From JAFKFJ01 sp963786445 (lineage in GTDB: Bacteria; Pseudomonadota; Alphaproteobacteria; Acetobacterales; Acetobacteraceae): DNA of 64,000 bases. Location: positions 62,001 through 126,000 of the forward strand of contig CAWAZU010000032.1 in assembly GCA_963786445.1 (NCBI GenBank). Direction: 5' to 3'. The position numbers were made by a program, and so were the translations under genes. The notes under the pieces are model-generated. The model did no database searches. It was not told where the DNA came from and saw only the letters and a program-made list of their open reading frames with translations. Shown piece after piece: positions 32,328 to 41,793 of the stretch; positions within the stretch are counted from its first letter, which is position 1; each line of letters starts with the position of its first letter.

Positions 32328-35225
32328 ATGCAGCAGGCATTGGCAACCGTCGTCATCGCGTTCAACGCGGCGAACGCCCCCGCCGTGGACGCGATCCTCA
32401 AGGAAATGGGCCACCCCGCGGAAAGGAACGTCGCCACTGCGCTCGACGCGGCCGGGTGCATCCACTTCATGAGCATGAGCGTCGTGACGGCCGCCGGGTC
32501 GCCCGACGCTCACCTGGTCCTGGAACTGACGGCCGACGTGAGCCGCGACGAGGCGTTCGACATCGTCGCCGAACGGCTCGGTCCCTGGCTCGACCGCATC
32601 TTGCGGGAGGCCTGCGTCAGGCCGTTCCCGTCGCTCGCCGGCACCCTGCGCCGGCACAGCCTCACGCTGGGCCAGGGCTTGTCGGCTGCGTTCGGACGAT
32701 CGGGGCACGCGGTCGGCCTGCCGTTCTCCGGCTCTCCGGACATGTCGGTGCGACGCATCCTCGACGAGCGCGACCTGGCCGCGCATGTCGCGGCCGATCT
32801 GGCGCCGATCCTGCGCAGGAGCGCGATGCCGCTGCAAAAACTGCAGGCCGTGCGGGCGCGGCTTTGGTCGGAGTACGCACAGAAATGGGCCTTCGTCCCG
32901 GAACCGACGCCTTTCCTGGGGCCGGCGCCGGCAATGCCTTCGAGCAGCCCAACGGTCATGCTCGCGTTGACCGCGGCCCCGACATTTCTCTGGCTGCTCT
33001 GGCCGCTGCTCTTGGGCGTATTGGCGCTGTTCTGGATCCTGATCGGATGGCTGCCGGCGTTGATGCGGCTGGGGGCCGGATGGCTTGCGTTCGCCGGTGA
33101 CGTTCTCGGCGGCCTGGTTGCCGCGACGGTCGTCACCGCCATCCTGGCGATCGCCGCGGGCGTGGCCGCGGTTCTGCATCTGATACAGTTGGAGAGCACC
33201 GACCCGACGGATGACCGGACGCCGGACGCCACCGAGGTCGCGGCCTTCGTCAGGCAGGAGGCGGTCGCAGCGCAGAACCTGCTGCCCACCGCCTCGCCCC
33301 TCAAGCCCGGCTGGTTTCGCCGCATGACGCTGCGCTTCGCGTTCCGGCTGATCGCGTGCGAGAGCGCCCTGGCCAACCGCCCCGGCTTCCTCGGCGCGAT
33401 GGGAGATATTCACTTCGCCCGCTGGATGGTGCTGCCGCGCACCGACACCCTGTGCTTCTGGTCCAACTACGACGGCTCCTGGGAGAGCTATGTCGAGACC
33501 TTCATCCAGCAATCGGGTGAGGGGGTGAATGCGATCTGGAGCAACACGCTGGGCTTCCCGCGCACGAGCCTGTTGTTCCAGAAGGGCTGCAAGGACGGCA
33601 ACCGGCTGCGCCGCTGGGCGCGGCGGCAGCAGTTCCCGGTGCCGTTCTGGTACTCCGCCTACCCCCACCTGACACTTGAGCGCATCCGCCTGAACGCGGC
33701 GATCCGGCAGGGCATCGCCACGATCGGCACGGACGCCGACGCCGCCGACTGGCTCGCCTGCTTCGGTGCGCAGCCGCGGCCGGCGTCAGTCGTCGAGCGC
33801 GACGAAATTCCGACGCTGGCTTTCGGCGGCCGTCACCATCTGCCGCACTGCGCATGCCTCATCCTGAAAATGGCGAGCAACCGGGCGGCCTGCCGCGCGT
33901 GGCTCCGCACCGTGGCGCCGGAAATCACCTATGGCCATGAGCGCCTAAGTGCCGCCGCGGCGCTCGCCTTCGCCGCCACCGGATTGTGCCGGCTCGGCCT
34001 GCACGAGGATGACCTCAAGACGTTCTCGCCGGCCTTTCAGAACGGCATGACGAGCGAGGGCCGTTCGCGCGCGCTGGGCGATGCGGGCGAGAGCGACCCG
34101 GCGCGGTGGCTGTGGGGCAACGACGACAACCGTGCGGATGCGGTCCTGGTCCTCTACGCCGAACAGGCCACTGCGCTCGATGACTTGCTCGACCGGCATC
34201 GCCGGACCGCGCTGGACAGCGGCCAGCACGTGACGCACGTGCTGCACGCGCAGCAACTGCCGCCCCGCGGCCTTCCCAAGGAGCCGTTCGGATTTCTCGA
34301 TGGAATCTCCAACCCGGTGCCGGCGGGCCTGCGCGACGGACGCGACCGCGCTTCGGCAGGCCAGCTTGTGGCCGCGGGCGAGTTCGTTCTCGGCTATCCC
34401 GACAATTCGGATTATCTGCCGCCGACGCCGCTGGTGGCGGGGGTACGCGACCCTTGCCACCGGCTGCCGGATTTGGCCGGCGATCCGAACCGGCAGCGCC
34501 CATACTTCGACGTGGAGGGCGCGCCGCTGCACCGCGATTTCGGCCGCAACGGAACCTATCTCGTCGTCCGCCAGATCGCCCAGGACGTGGACCTGTTCAA
34601 TGCGCATGTCGCCGAGGCGGCGAAGCGCCACGGCCTGCCCGCCGATCGGATTGCAGCGAAGATGGTCGGGCGCTGGCGCAACGGCGAGTCGCTGATCCGC
34701 CACCCGCTCGCCCCCTCCCCGCCGTGCCTCGCCGCATCCCCGGGCGCCGCATCGCCGCCGCGCGGCGACAATGATTTCCTGTTCGGCAGGGACGATCCGC
34801 AAGGACTGCGCTGCCCGCTGGGAGCCCACATCCGCCGCGGCAACCCGCGCGACAGCTTCGACGCAGATTCACCGGATCAACTCGACGTCACCAATCGCCA
34901 CCGCATCCTGCGGGTGGGGCGGGTCTATGCCCCCGCGGCGGGCGAAAAGCCGGGATTGATCTTCATGTGCCTGAATGCGGATATCGAGCGCCAGTTCGAG
35001 TTCGTGCAGCAAAGCTGGCTGCTCGGCAGGAGCTTTCACGGGCTCGAGGACGAGCACGATCCGATGGTCGGGCGCGCCGGCGGATGCGGCCGCTTCACGA
35101 TTCCGACCCCGGACGGCCCGCTGCAACTCGCCGGTCTGCCAGCATTCACCACCATACGGGGTGGCGGCTATTTCTTCATGCCGGGCCGGCGGGCGATGGA
35201 CTATCTCGGTCGCCAGGATTCCTGA
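32328..35225 (+). CDS. DyP-type peroxidase with long membrane-anchored N-terminal region
   Basis: A 965-residue protein. The C-terminal ~430 residues are a dye-decolorising (DyP) heme peroxidase: Asp658 in FGFLDGISNP (GxxDG motif), proximal His834 in CPLGAHIRRGNPRD, and Arg862 in RILRVGRVYAP, then LNADIERQFEFVQQSW. All catalytic positions are filled. Residues 1-200 are unassigned; two membrane segments follow at about 217-243 and 258-286. Residues ~325-460 hold a block LCFWSNYDGSWESYVETF with IWSNTLGFPRT and FWYSAY that I have seen only attached to such peroxidases. DyPs usually have 300-450 residues and no membrane anchor, so the fusion is unusual. It lies 7 bases after the P450 gene, in the same operon; peroxide-dependent oxidation is the likely theme. 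Confidence 0.85.
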   Translation: MQQALATVVIAFNAANAPAVDAILKEMGHPAERNVATALDAAGCIHFMSMSVVTAAGSPDAHLVLELTADVSRDEAFDIVAERLGPWLDRILREACVRPFPSLAGTLRRHSLTLGQGLSAAFGRSGHAVGLPFSGSPDMSVRRILDERDLAAHVAADLAPILRRSAMPLQKLQAVRARLWSEYAQKWAFVPEPTPFLGPAPAMPSSSPTVMLALTAAPTFLWLLWPLLLGVLALFWILIGWLPALMRLGAGWLAFAGDVLGGLVAATVVTAILAIAAGVAAVLHLIQLESTDPTDDRTPDATEVAAFVRQEAVAAQNLLPTASPLKPGWFRRMTLRFAFRLIACESALANRPGFLGAMGDIHFARWMVLPRTDTLCFWSNYDGSWESYVETFIQQSGEGVNAIWSNTLGFPRTSLLFQKGCKDGNRLRRWARRQQFPVPFWYSAYPHLTLERIRLNAAIRQGIATIGTDADAADWLACFGAQPRPASVVERDEIPTLAFGGRHHLPHCACLILKMASNRAACRAWLRTVAPEITYGHERLSAAAALAFAATGLCRLGLHEDDLKTFSPAFQNGMTSEGRSRALGDAGESDPARWLWGNDDNRADAVLVLYAEQATALDDLLDRHRRTALDSGQHVTHVLHAQQLPPRGLPKEPFGFLDGISNPVPAGLRDGRDRASAGQLVAAGEFVLGYPDNSDYLPPTPLVAGVRDPCHRLPDLAGDPNRQRPYFDVEGAPLHRDFGRNGTYLVVRQIAQDVDLFNAHVAEAAKRHGLPADRIAAKMVGRWRNGESLIRHPLAPSPPCLAASPGAASPPRGDNDFLFGRDDPQGLRCPLGAHIRRGNPRDSFDADSPDQLDVTNRHRILRVGRVYAPAAGEKPGLIFMCLNADIERQFEFVQQSWLLGRSFHGLEDEHDPMVGRAGGCGRFTIPTPDGPLQLAGLPAFTTIRGGGYFFMPGRRAMDYLGRQDS

Positions 35226-35344
35226 GCGGGTTGGCCGCATCATCCGGGGAGAGGGGGACTGGCTTGCAGGGCCGCAACTCGGCTACCAGGGGCACAACCA
35301 GCCGTGCTTCCGGCAACGAAACCTCCCGAACGGCGCATGACCGC

Positions 35345-36436
35345 ATGCGACCAGACCGTACCAGCACTCACGCCAGCCCCCGGCAAGATGGGCCGTCCGC
35401 ACCCGCGTCGGTGCGCGTCGAAGACGTTGCCACGCCGCCAATCAATCAGCGTCTCCGCGCGTTGCCGCACCCTGCCGTGACCCACTCCGTCACCGGCAAC
35501 AAGGTGGCGCCAGCGTCGTGGAATCTGACCAGCCTGCGGATATTCCTGGCAGCCTGCGAGCTCGGCAATTTTTCCCACGCGGCCCGTCGCCTCGGGCTCT
35601 CGCAGCCGGCCGTCAGCCGGACGATCCGCAACCTGGAAGCGACCGCCGCGCTCACGCTGTTCCGCCGCAACGGGCGCGGCGTCGATCTCACCGAGATTGG
35701 ACAGCTCCTGCGGGAGCACGCACGGCGCATCGTCCACGAGAACGAGGAAATGGCGGCCACCCTGGCGCGCCTGCGTTCGGCCGAGATCGGCGAGGTCAGG
35801 GTGCTGCTGCCGTTTTATGTCGGCCGGATCCTGGTCCCGCCGGTGATCGCCCGCTTCGCCGCTGCCTTCCCGCACGCCTCGATCCGCATCTTCGAAGGGG
35901 CTGCGATCGAAACGCCGCGACGGCTGGCGGCCGGCGAGGCGGAACTCGGCATCTTCTACAGCCCGCCCGGGCGGGCGACCGCGACCAGCGAACCGGTCGC
36001 CGTCGAGCAGATCTATCTGGTCGGCCTGCCCCGCCTGCTGGGCCGCAACGGCGAGCCGATCACCCTGGCCGAGGCCGCCGACCTGCCGCTGATCCTGCCC
36101 AGCCAGCACACGCCGTTTCGCGCCCTGGTCGAACGTGCCGCCGTGCGGGCGCGATTGCGGCTGCGCGTCGCGCACGAACTCGAACTCAGCTACGCCCAGC
36201 TCGCCTTCGTGCTGGACGGCAAGGGGGCAACGATGATCCCCTACAGCCATTGCTACGAGGAGATCGAGCGCGAGCTGATCGTCGCGCGCCCGATCGTCGC
36301 GCCCGCAATTACCCGCGAAATCCTGCTGGCGTCGGGAACCACGGCGTCGGACCGGCTGACGCGCGCCGCCTTCGACATCCTCAAGCAGGTCATCGCCGAG
36401 CACCGCGGCGCCTTCCGGTGGCTGGAACCGAGTTGA
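35345..36436 (+). CDS. LysR family transcriptional regulator
   Basis: A LysR regulator, the probable activator of the catabolic operon that begins at 36525. Helix-turn-helix: LRIFLAACELGNFSHAARRL, then GLSQPAVSRTIRNLEA; the effector domain follows (EIGEVRVLLPFYVGRILVPP, then LGIFYSPPG and a hydrophobic LPLILPSQHTPFRALV). The start is uncertain: ATG 35345 gives a 363-residue protein with about 58 residues before the HTH, more than usual, whereas GTG 35411 or a later GTG would give a normal length. The gene lies in the same direction as its presumed targets, unlike the usual divergent layout. Confidence 0.85.
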   Translation: MRPDRTSTHASPRQDGPSAPASVRVEDVATPPINQRLRALPHPAVTHSVTGNKVAPASWNLTSLRIFLAACELGNFSHAARRLGLSQPAVSRTIRNLEATAALTLFRRNGRGVDLTEIGQLLREHARRIVHENEEMAATLARLRSAEIGEVRVLLPFYVGRILVPPVIARFAAAFPHASIRIFEGAAIETPRRLAAGEAELGIFYSPPGRATATSEPVAVEQIYLVGLPRLLGRNGEPITLAEAADLPLILPSQHTPFRALVERAAVRARLRLRVAHELELSYAQLAFVLDGKGATMIPYSHCYEEIERELIVARPIVAPAITREILLASGTTASDRLTRAAFDILKQVIAEHRGAFRWLEPS

Positions 36437-36524
36437 GCCGCGCCAGGCATATCAAGCCAGTTATACCTGATGCTTGCCCGACGCGGCTTATCCGCATGCC
36501 GGCCGGGGCCGCATACTCGCCGTC

Positions 36525-38618
36525 ATGGGCACCGAGACCGCATCCGCCGCACCCGCATCGGGCCGCCCGCCGGGATCGGCGAGCGCCTATCCGTCGCTGC
36601 TGTCGCCGCTGCGGCTGAAGGGGCTCACGCTCAGGAACCGGGTGATGAGCAGCGCCCACGCGCCGGTCTACACGGACCAGGGCGTGCCCGGCGAACGTTA
36701 TCAGCTCTATCACGAGGAGAAAGCCAAGGGCGGCATCGCGCTGACCATGTTCGGCGGGTCGTCGAGCGTCGCACGGGATTCCAGCGCCATCTACAGCCAG
36801 ATCTATGTCGGCTCGGACCGGGTCGTGCCGTATTTCCGGCAGCTCGCGGCGCGCGTCCACCGGCACGGCGCGGCGCTGATGTGCCAGATCACGCATATGG
36901 GCCGGCGGACCTCCTGGGACAGCGGCGACTGGTTCCCGACGATCGCGCCGTCGGTCGTGCGCGACCCGGCGCACCATTCCGTGCCGCGGGCGATGAGTGC
37001 GCGCGACATCGCCCGTGTCGTGAAAGCGTTCGGCGAGGCCGCCCGCCGCTGTCGCGACGGCGAACTGGACGGCTGCGAGATCCTGACGACCACCCACCTG
37101 CTCGGCCAGTTCCTGTCGCCGCTGTCGAACCGCCGCGAGGACGGGTACGGCGGCAGCCTCGAAAGCCGGGCGCGGTTCATGCTCGAAGTGATCGAGGCGG
37201 TGCGCAACCAGGTCGGCGCCGACTTCATCGTCGGCGTCCGCTACACCGCCAACGAGAGCAACGAGGACGGGCTGACGGCCGAGGAAGGGATCGAGATCGG
37301 GCGGCTGCTGGCCCGCACGGGCATGGTCGATTTCCTCAACGTCAACGGCCGCTACGCCGGCACCACCGTCGGCAATTCGCAGACCTATCCCGGCATGGAA
37401 TCCCCCGCGGCGCCCTTCATCATGCTGGCCAAGCAGGTGCGCGAGGCGTCCGGCCTGCCGGTGTTCCAGGCCGCGCGCATCCCCGACCTCGCGAGTGCCG
37501 AGCACGCGGTTGCGGGCGGCTTCCTCGACATGGTGGGCATGACACGCCCGCACATCGCCGACCCGCATCTGCTCGCTAAGCTCGCGCGCGGCGAGGAAGC
37601 GCGCATCCGCCCTTGCGTGGGTGCGAATTACTGCATGGACCGGGCGTATAGCGGCCGTGACTCGCTCTGCTTCTACAATGCGGCGACCGGACGCGAGGCA
37701 ACCATGCCGCACGTCATCGCGAAATCGCCGCAGCAGAAGAAAGTGGTGGTGGTGGGCGGCGGCCCGGCCGGGCTGGAGGCCGCGCGCGTGTGCGGCGAAC
37801 GCGGCCATCGCGTCGTGCTGTTCGAGGCCGCGGCGCAGGTCGGCGGGCAGCTTCGCATCGCCGCGCGCGGGACCTGGCGCAAGGACCTGCTCGGTGCCGT
37901 CCGCTGGTTCGAGAGCGAGCTGCGCCATCTGGCGATCGAGGTCCGGGTCAACCGCTACGCCGGGCTGGAGGAGATCCTCGCCGAGGCCCCGGACGTCGTC
38001 GTCATCGCCACCGGCGGCACGCCGCTGCGGCTGCTGCCCGAGGGCGGCGGCGAACTGGCCACGACGTCGTGGGACGTGCTGGACGGCCAAGTGCCGGTCG
38101 CGGACCGCGTGCTGGTCTATGACGAGACCGGCAACCAGTCCGGGTTGTCGGCCGCGGAGTTCGTGGCGCAGGCGGCACGCGAGGTGGAAATCGTGACCCC
38201 CGAGCGCGAGGTCGGGCAGGCGGTCGGCGGCCTGAACTACTCCGTGCATCTGCGCAATCTCTACCGCGCCGGCGTACGCCTCACGCCCGACAACCGGCTG
38301 CGCGGCATCACCAAGGTCGGCAACCAGCTCGTTGCCCGGCTGCGCAACGACTATTCGCGCGCGATCGAGGAGCGCCGCGTCGATCAGGTGATCCTGGAAT
38401 GCGGCACCGCCCCGGAGGAGGCCGTGTTCACGGCGCTCCTGCCGCAGTCGCGCAATCTCGGCGACTATGACACGGATGCGTTCGCCGACGGAAGGCTGGA
38501 GACCGAGGACAGCAATCCGGAGGGACGTTTTTTGCTGTTTCGCGTCGGCGACGCGGTGGCGAGCCGCAACGTCCACGCCGCCGTCTATGACGCGCTGCGC
38601 ATCTGCAAGGATATCTGA
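36525..38618 (+). CDS. FMN/FAD-dependent demethylase-like oxidoreductase (trimethylamine/dimethylglycine dehydrogenase family)
   Basis: A 697-residue flavoprotein: N-terminal FMN TIM barrel of the Old Yellow Enzyme fold (LRNRVMSSAHAPVYTDQGVP, ITHMGRRTSWDSG, NRREDGYGG), a Cys-rich linker, then FAD- and NAD-type domains (VVVVGGGPAGLEAARVCGER, and VVVIATGGTPLRLLP). The closest named relatives are TMADH, DgcA and N-methylproline demethylase, which oxidise N-methyl groups. The iron-sulfur motif is CVGANYC with a further Cys: Cys364, Cys370 and Cys382 are there, but TMADH's second Cys is Ala367. First gene of a long operon with binding proteins, aldehyde dehydrogenase and transporter; likely removes or oxidises an N-alkyl group of the imported compound. 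This is inference. Confidence 0.82.
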   Translation: MGTETASAAPASGRPPGSASAYPSLLSPLRLKGLTLRNRVMSSAHAPVYTDQGVPGERYQLYHEEKAKGGIALTMFGGSSSVARDSSAIYSQIYVGSDRVVPYFRQLAARVHRHGAALMCQITHMGRRTSWDSGDWFPTIAPSVVRDPAHHSVPRAMSARDIARVVKAFGEAARRCRDGELDGCEILTTTHLLGQFLSPLSNRREDGYGGSLESRARFMLEVIEAVRNQVGADFIVGVRYTANESNEDGLTAEEGIEIGRLLARTGMVDFLNVNGRYAGTTVGNSQTYPGMESPAAPFIMLAKQVREASGLPVFQAARIPDLASAEHAVAGGFLDMVGMTRPHIADPHLLAKLARGEEARIRPCVGANYCMDRAYSGRDSLCFYNAATGREATMPHVIAKSPQQKKVVVVGGGPAGLEAARVCGERGHRVVLFEAAAQVGGQLRIAARGTWRKDLLGAVRWFESELRHLAIEVRVNRYAGLEEILAEAPDVVVIATGGTPLRLLPEGGGELATTSWDVLDGQVPVADRVLVYDETGNQSGLSAAEFVAQAAREVEIVTPEREVGQAVGGLNYSVHLRNLYRAGVRLTPDNRLRGITKVGNQLVARLRNDYSRAIEERRVDQVILECGTAPEEAVFTALLPQSRNLGDYDTDAFADGRLETEDSNPEGRFLLFRVGDAVASRNVHAAVYDALRICKDI

Positions 38619-38662
38619 CGGCTCGGTGCGCCTCGCAACAACCCAAACGCAAGGAAAGAGTC

Positions 38663-40231
38663 ATGCTGGATCGCAGGACATTCCTGAGGGCAGGGCCCGG
38701 AACGCTGGCACTGCTGGCGGGTGCGGGCCAGCCGGCCAGGGCGGCCGGCAGCCCCAGCAGAACGCTTTCGGTCGGCACGCTGGCACAGGATCTCGGCCCC
38801 ATCGATCCGCATCGCGCGGTGGGCACGCCCGAGCGGATCGCGGTGAGCTGGATCTTCAACGGCCTCGTCCGCTTCAAGCCCGGCAGCAGCAGCCCGGCCC
38901 TGCTCGAACCGGACCTCGCGGCGAGCTGGGAGGCAACCCCCGACAAGAAGACCTGGACGTTCCATCTGCGCCGCGGCGTGCAATTCCATGCCGGCTACGG
39001 CGAACTGACCGCGGACGATGTCGTCTTCAGCCTCAAGCGCGCGGCGAGCCCGAAAACGTCGGCGTTCTCGACCGATCTCGGCGCGCTGCGCGCGGTCGAT
39101 GCACTCGACCGCTACACGGTGCGTGTCCAGCTCGATCACGTGATCCCGAGCCTGCTCGGCAATCTTTCGAACTATGCCGGCGGCTTCATCGTCTGCAAGC
39201 GGGCGGCGGAGAAGCTCGGCGACGGCTTTGCCCGCGCGCCGGTCGGCACCGGGCCGTTCGCCTTCGTGCGGATCGCGCCCAACGAACTGCTCGAACTCTC
39301 CGGCCATGCGGCCTATTTCCGCGGCAAGCCGAAGCTCGACAAAATCCTGTATCGCTTCCTGGCCGCTGTGTCGTCGCGCGACCTCGCCTATCAGAGCGGC
39401 GAGGTCGATCTCGTCTATGGCGTGCAGGACGAGCGATGGGTGACGCGCTACAAGAGGTTGGCCGACACGGCGGTAGACCTGATCGAGCCCGGCGACTTCT
39501 CCCAGATGTACCTCAACGTGACGTCGGGCGTGCTCAGCGACATCCGCGTGCGTCAGGCGATCGCGCATGCCGTGGACCGTGCCGAGCTGATGCGCTGGCG
39601 CGGTCCCGATGTCTGCCGCGAAGGGGCGGGAATCATTCCGACCGTCGATCTCGGCTTCAGCAGAGACACCGGCCTGCAGCAATTCGATCTGGCGAAGGCG
39701 AAGCAGCTGCTCGCCGCGGCAGGCTATCCGCAGGGGCTGACGATCAAGGTCATCCAGACCGAGCTGTCCGACATGCTGGGGCTGATGCAGGTGGTGCAGG
39801 CGCAGCTTGAGCGGGCCGGCATCCGGCTGGATTTCCAGATGGTCGAGCACAGCACCTGGCATCAGATGATCCGCAAGGATCTCAGCCCGATCGTGATGTA
39901 CTCGGCGTCGCGCTTCCCGGTGGCCGATGTCTATCTGACCCAGTTCTTTTCGTCCCACAGCATCGTCGGCACACCGACCGCGGTGACGAATTTCAGCCAC
40001 TGCAAGGTGGCCGATGCCGAGATCGACGCCGCGCGGACCGAGCCGGACGCCGCCAAGCAGCTCGCACTGTGGGCGGCGGCGCAGCGCAAGATCGTCGCCG
40101 ACTGCTGCGCGGTGCCGCTGATCGAGAGCCTGAACATCTGGGCGCACCGCAAGATCTTCTGCTACGGCTTCGACCTGCAAGGGGAGATGTCGGGCGGTCC
40201 GCTGCTGACCGAGCAATCGGGATTCGTCTGA
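38663..40231 (+). CDS. Dipeptide-type ABC transporter substrate-binding protein (SBP family 5), copy 1
   Basis: A 522-residue periplasmic binding protein of the DppA/OppA group. The signal MLDRRTFLRAGPGTLALLAG has a Tat motif (RRTFLR). The SBP-5 signature region is LVRFKPGSSSPALLEPDLAA with SWEATPDKKTWTFHLRRGV. It is a paralogue of the protein at 44858-46411; shared blocks such as FHAGYGELTADDVVFSL and HSIVGTPTAVTNFSH are nearly identical. AAGGAAAG precedes ATG. It probably delivers ligand to the permeases encoded at 46408-48216. Confidence 0.9.
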   Translation: MLDRRTFLRAGPGTLALLAGAGQPARAAGSPSRTLSVGTLAQDLGPIDPHRAVGTPERIAVSWIFNGLVRFKPGSSSPALLEPDLAASWEATPDKKTWTFHLRRGVQFHAGYGELTADDVVFSLKRAASPKTSAFSTDLGALRAVDALDRYTVRVQLDHVIPSLLGNLSNYAGGFIVCKRAAEKLGDGFARAPVGTGPFAFVRIAPNELLELSGHAAYFRGKPKLDKILYRFLAAVSSRDLAYQSGEVDLVYGVQDERWVTRYKRLADTAVDLIEPGDFSQMYLNVTSGVLSDIRVRQAIAHAVDRAELMRWRGPDVCREGAGIIPTVDLGFSRDTGLQQFDLAKAKQLLAAAGYPQGLTIKVIQTELSDMLGLMQVVQAQLERAGIRLDFQMVEHSTWHQMIRKDLSPIVMYSASRFPVADVYLTQFFSSHSIVGTPTAVTNFSHCKVADAEIDAARTEPDAAKQLALWAAAQRKIVADCCAVPLIESLNIWAHRKIFCYGFDLQGEMSGGPLLTEQSGFV

Positions 40232-40246
40232 AAGGCAACGCGCGAC

Positions 40247-41680
40247 ATGGCACACGAGAGACAGTTCTACATCGACGGTGCGTGGGTCGATCCGGTGTCG
40301 CGCGACACGGTCGAGGTCGTTGACCCGTCAACCGAGGAACGCTTCGCCACCATCGCCGCCGGCAGTGCCGCCGACGTCGATCGGGCGGTCGCAGCGGCGC
40401 AGGCGGCGTTTGCCGCCTATGCGCGGACCAGCCGGGCCGAACGCCTGGCACTGCTCCGCCGCTTCATCGCCGCCTACACCGCGCGGCGCGGCGAGGTCGC
40501 CCACACCATCTCGCGCGAGATGGGGGCGCCGATCACGCTCGCGGTCGAAATGCAGTCCTTTTCGGCGATCCGGCATTTCACGAAAATGGTCGAGGTGCTG
40601 GAGACGTTCCCGTTCGAGGAGCTGCGCGGCAGCACGCTGATCGCGCGCGAGCCGGTCGGGGTCTGCGGGCTGATCACGCCCTGGAACTGGCCGATCACGC
40701 AGATCTCCTGCAAGGTGGCGGCGGCGCTCGCGGCCGGTTGCACGATGGTGCTGAAGCCCAGCGAGATCGCGCCCTTGAACGCCATCCTGTTCACCGAGGC
40801 GCTGCACGAGGCCGGGGTGGCGCCCGGCGTCTTCAACCTGGTCAACGGCACCGGCCCGGTGGTCGGCGAGGCAATCTCGGCGCATCCCGACATCGACATG
40901 GTCTCCTTCACCGGCTCGACCCGCGCGGGGATCCGCGTCGCGAAAGCTGCCGCCGACACGGTCAAGCGCGTGCATCAGGAGCTGGGCGGCAAGTCGGCCA
41001 ACATCCTGCTGCCCGACGTCGATTTCGAGACGGCGGTGGCCACCGGCGTGGTCAACGTGTTCCGCAACAGCGGCCAGTCCTGCAACGCGCCGACCCGCAT
41101 GTTCGTCCCGGCGGACCGGCAGGACGAGGCGGCGCAGATCGCCGGGCGGGTCTGCGCGCGCATGCGGGTCGGGCCGACCAGCGACCCGGCCACCGAGATG
41201 GGTCCGGTGGTCAGCGCCGCCCAGTTCGAGCGGGTGCAGCGCTACATCGAACGCGGCATCAGCGAGGGTGCCCGGCTGGTGGCCGGCGGACCGGGCCGGC
41301 CGGCCGGCATCAATCGGGGCTACTATGTCAGGCCCACGGTGTTTGCCGGCGTGCAGCCCGCCATGACGATCGCGCGCGAGGAAATTTTCGGGCCGGTGGT
41401 CGCGATCCTGCCCTATGACAGCGAGGAGCAGGTGATCGCGCTGGCGAACGACAGCGTCTATGGGCTTGCCGCCTTCGTCCAGTCCAGGGACATCGCCGCC
41501 GCGCGCCGCGTCGCCATGCGGATGCGGGCGGGCAACGTGCAGGTCAACTACCCGACGTTCGACCCCGGCGCGCCGTTCGGCGGCTACAAGCAGTCGGGCA
41601 ACGGCCGGGAATACGGCGAGTTCGGCCTCGCCGAATTCCTTGAACTCAAGGCGGTCGTGGGTTACGGCGCCGCCGCCTGA
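40247..41680 (+). CDS. Aldehyde dehydrogenase, NAD(P)-dependent
   Basis: A 477-residue enzyme of the ALDH superfamily oxidising an aldehyde to an acid. The N-terminus is ERQFYIDGAWVDP; TPWNWP for NAD binding; FTGSTRAG; the general base Glu245 in HQELGGKS; and the catalytic Cys279 in SGQSCNAPTR. The tail has PFGGYKQSGNGREYG, typical of ALDHs acting on medium-sized or amine-derived aldehydes. Placed 15 bases after the binding-protein gene, it likely oxidises the aldehyde released in the operon's pathway (for example after N-dealkylation), but the substrate cannot be named. Confidence 0.92.
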   Translation: MAHERQFYIDGAWVDPVSRDTVEVVDPSTEERFATIAAGSAADVDRAVAAAQAAFAAYARTSRAERLALLRRFIAAYTARRGEVAHTISREMGAPITLAVEMQSFSAIRHFTKMVEVLETFPFEELRGSTLIAREPVGVCGLITPWNWPITQISCKVAAALAAGCTMVLKPSEIAPLNAILFTEALHEAGVAPGVFNLVNGTGPVVGEAISAHPDIDMVSFTGSTRAGIRVAKAAADTVKRVHQELGGKSANILLPDVDFETAVATGVVNVFRNSGQSCNAPTRMFVPADRQDEAAQIAGRVCARMRVGPTSDPATEMGPVVSAAQFERVQRYIERGISEGARLVAGGPGRPAGINRGYYVRPTVFAGVQPAMTIAREEIFGPVVAILPYDSEEQVIALANDSVYGLAAFVQSRDIAAARRVAMRMRAGNVQVNYPTFDPGAPFGGYKQSGNGREYGEFGLAEFLELKAVVGYGAAA

Positions 41681-41692
41681 CCGCGGCGCGCG

Positions 41693-41743
41693 GCCGGCCG
41701 AACCGGGGGCGGATCGCGCGCATCCGCCCCTCGACCGGCCGGC
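41693..41743. terminator. Nested stem-loop inside the catabolic operon
   Basis: GGGGCGGAT (41706-41714) pairs with ATCCGCCCC (41722-41730) around a 7-base loop, and the outer arms GCCGGCCG (41693-41700) and CGGCCGGC (41736-41743) extend it. It fills most of the 113-base gap between the aldehyde dehydrogenase and the DadA-like gene. It could stop or attenuate transcription, dividing the operon, or protect the mRNA; no T-run is visible. Confidence 0.45.
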
Positions 41744-41793
41744 GGCGAGCATGCAGTGTCGGGCCGCACCCTGTCACCGCCGGAGGCGGAGCG

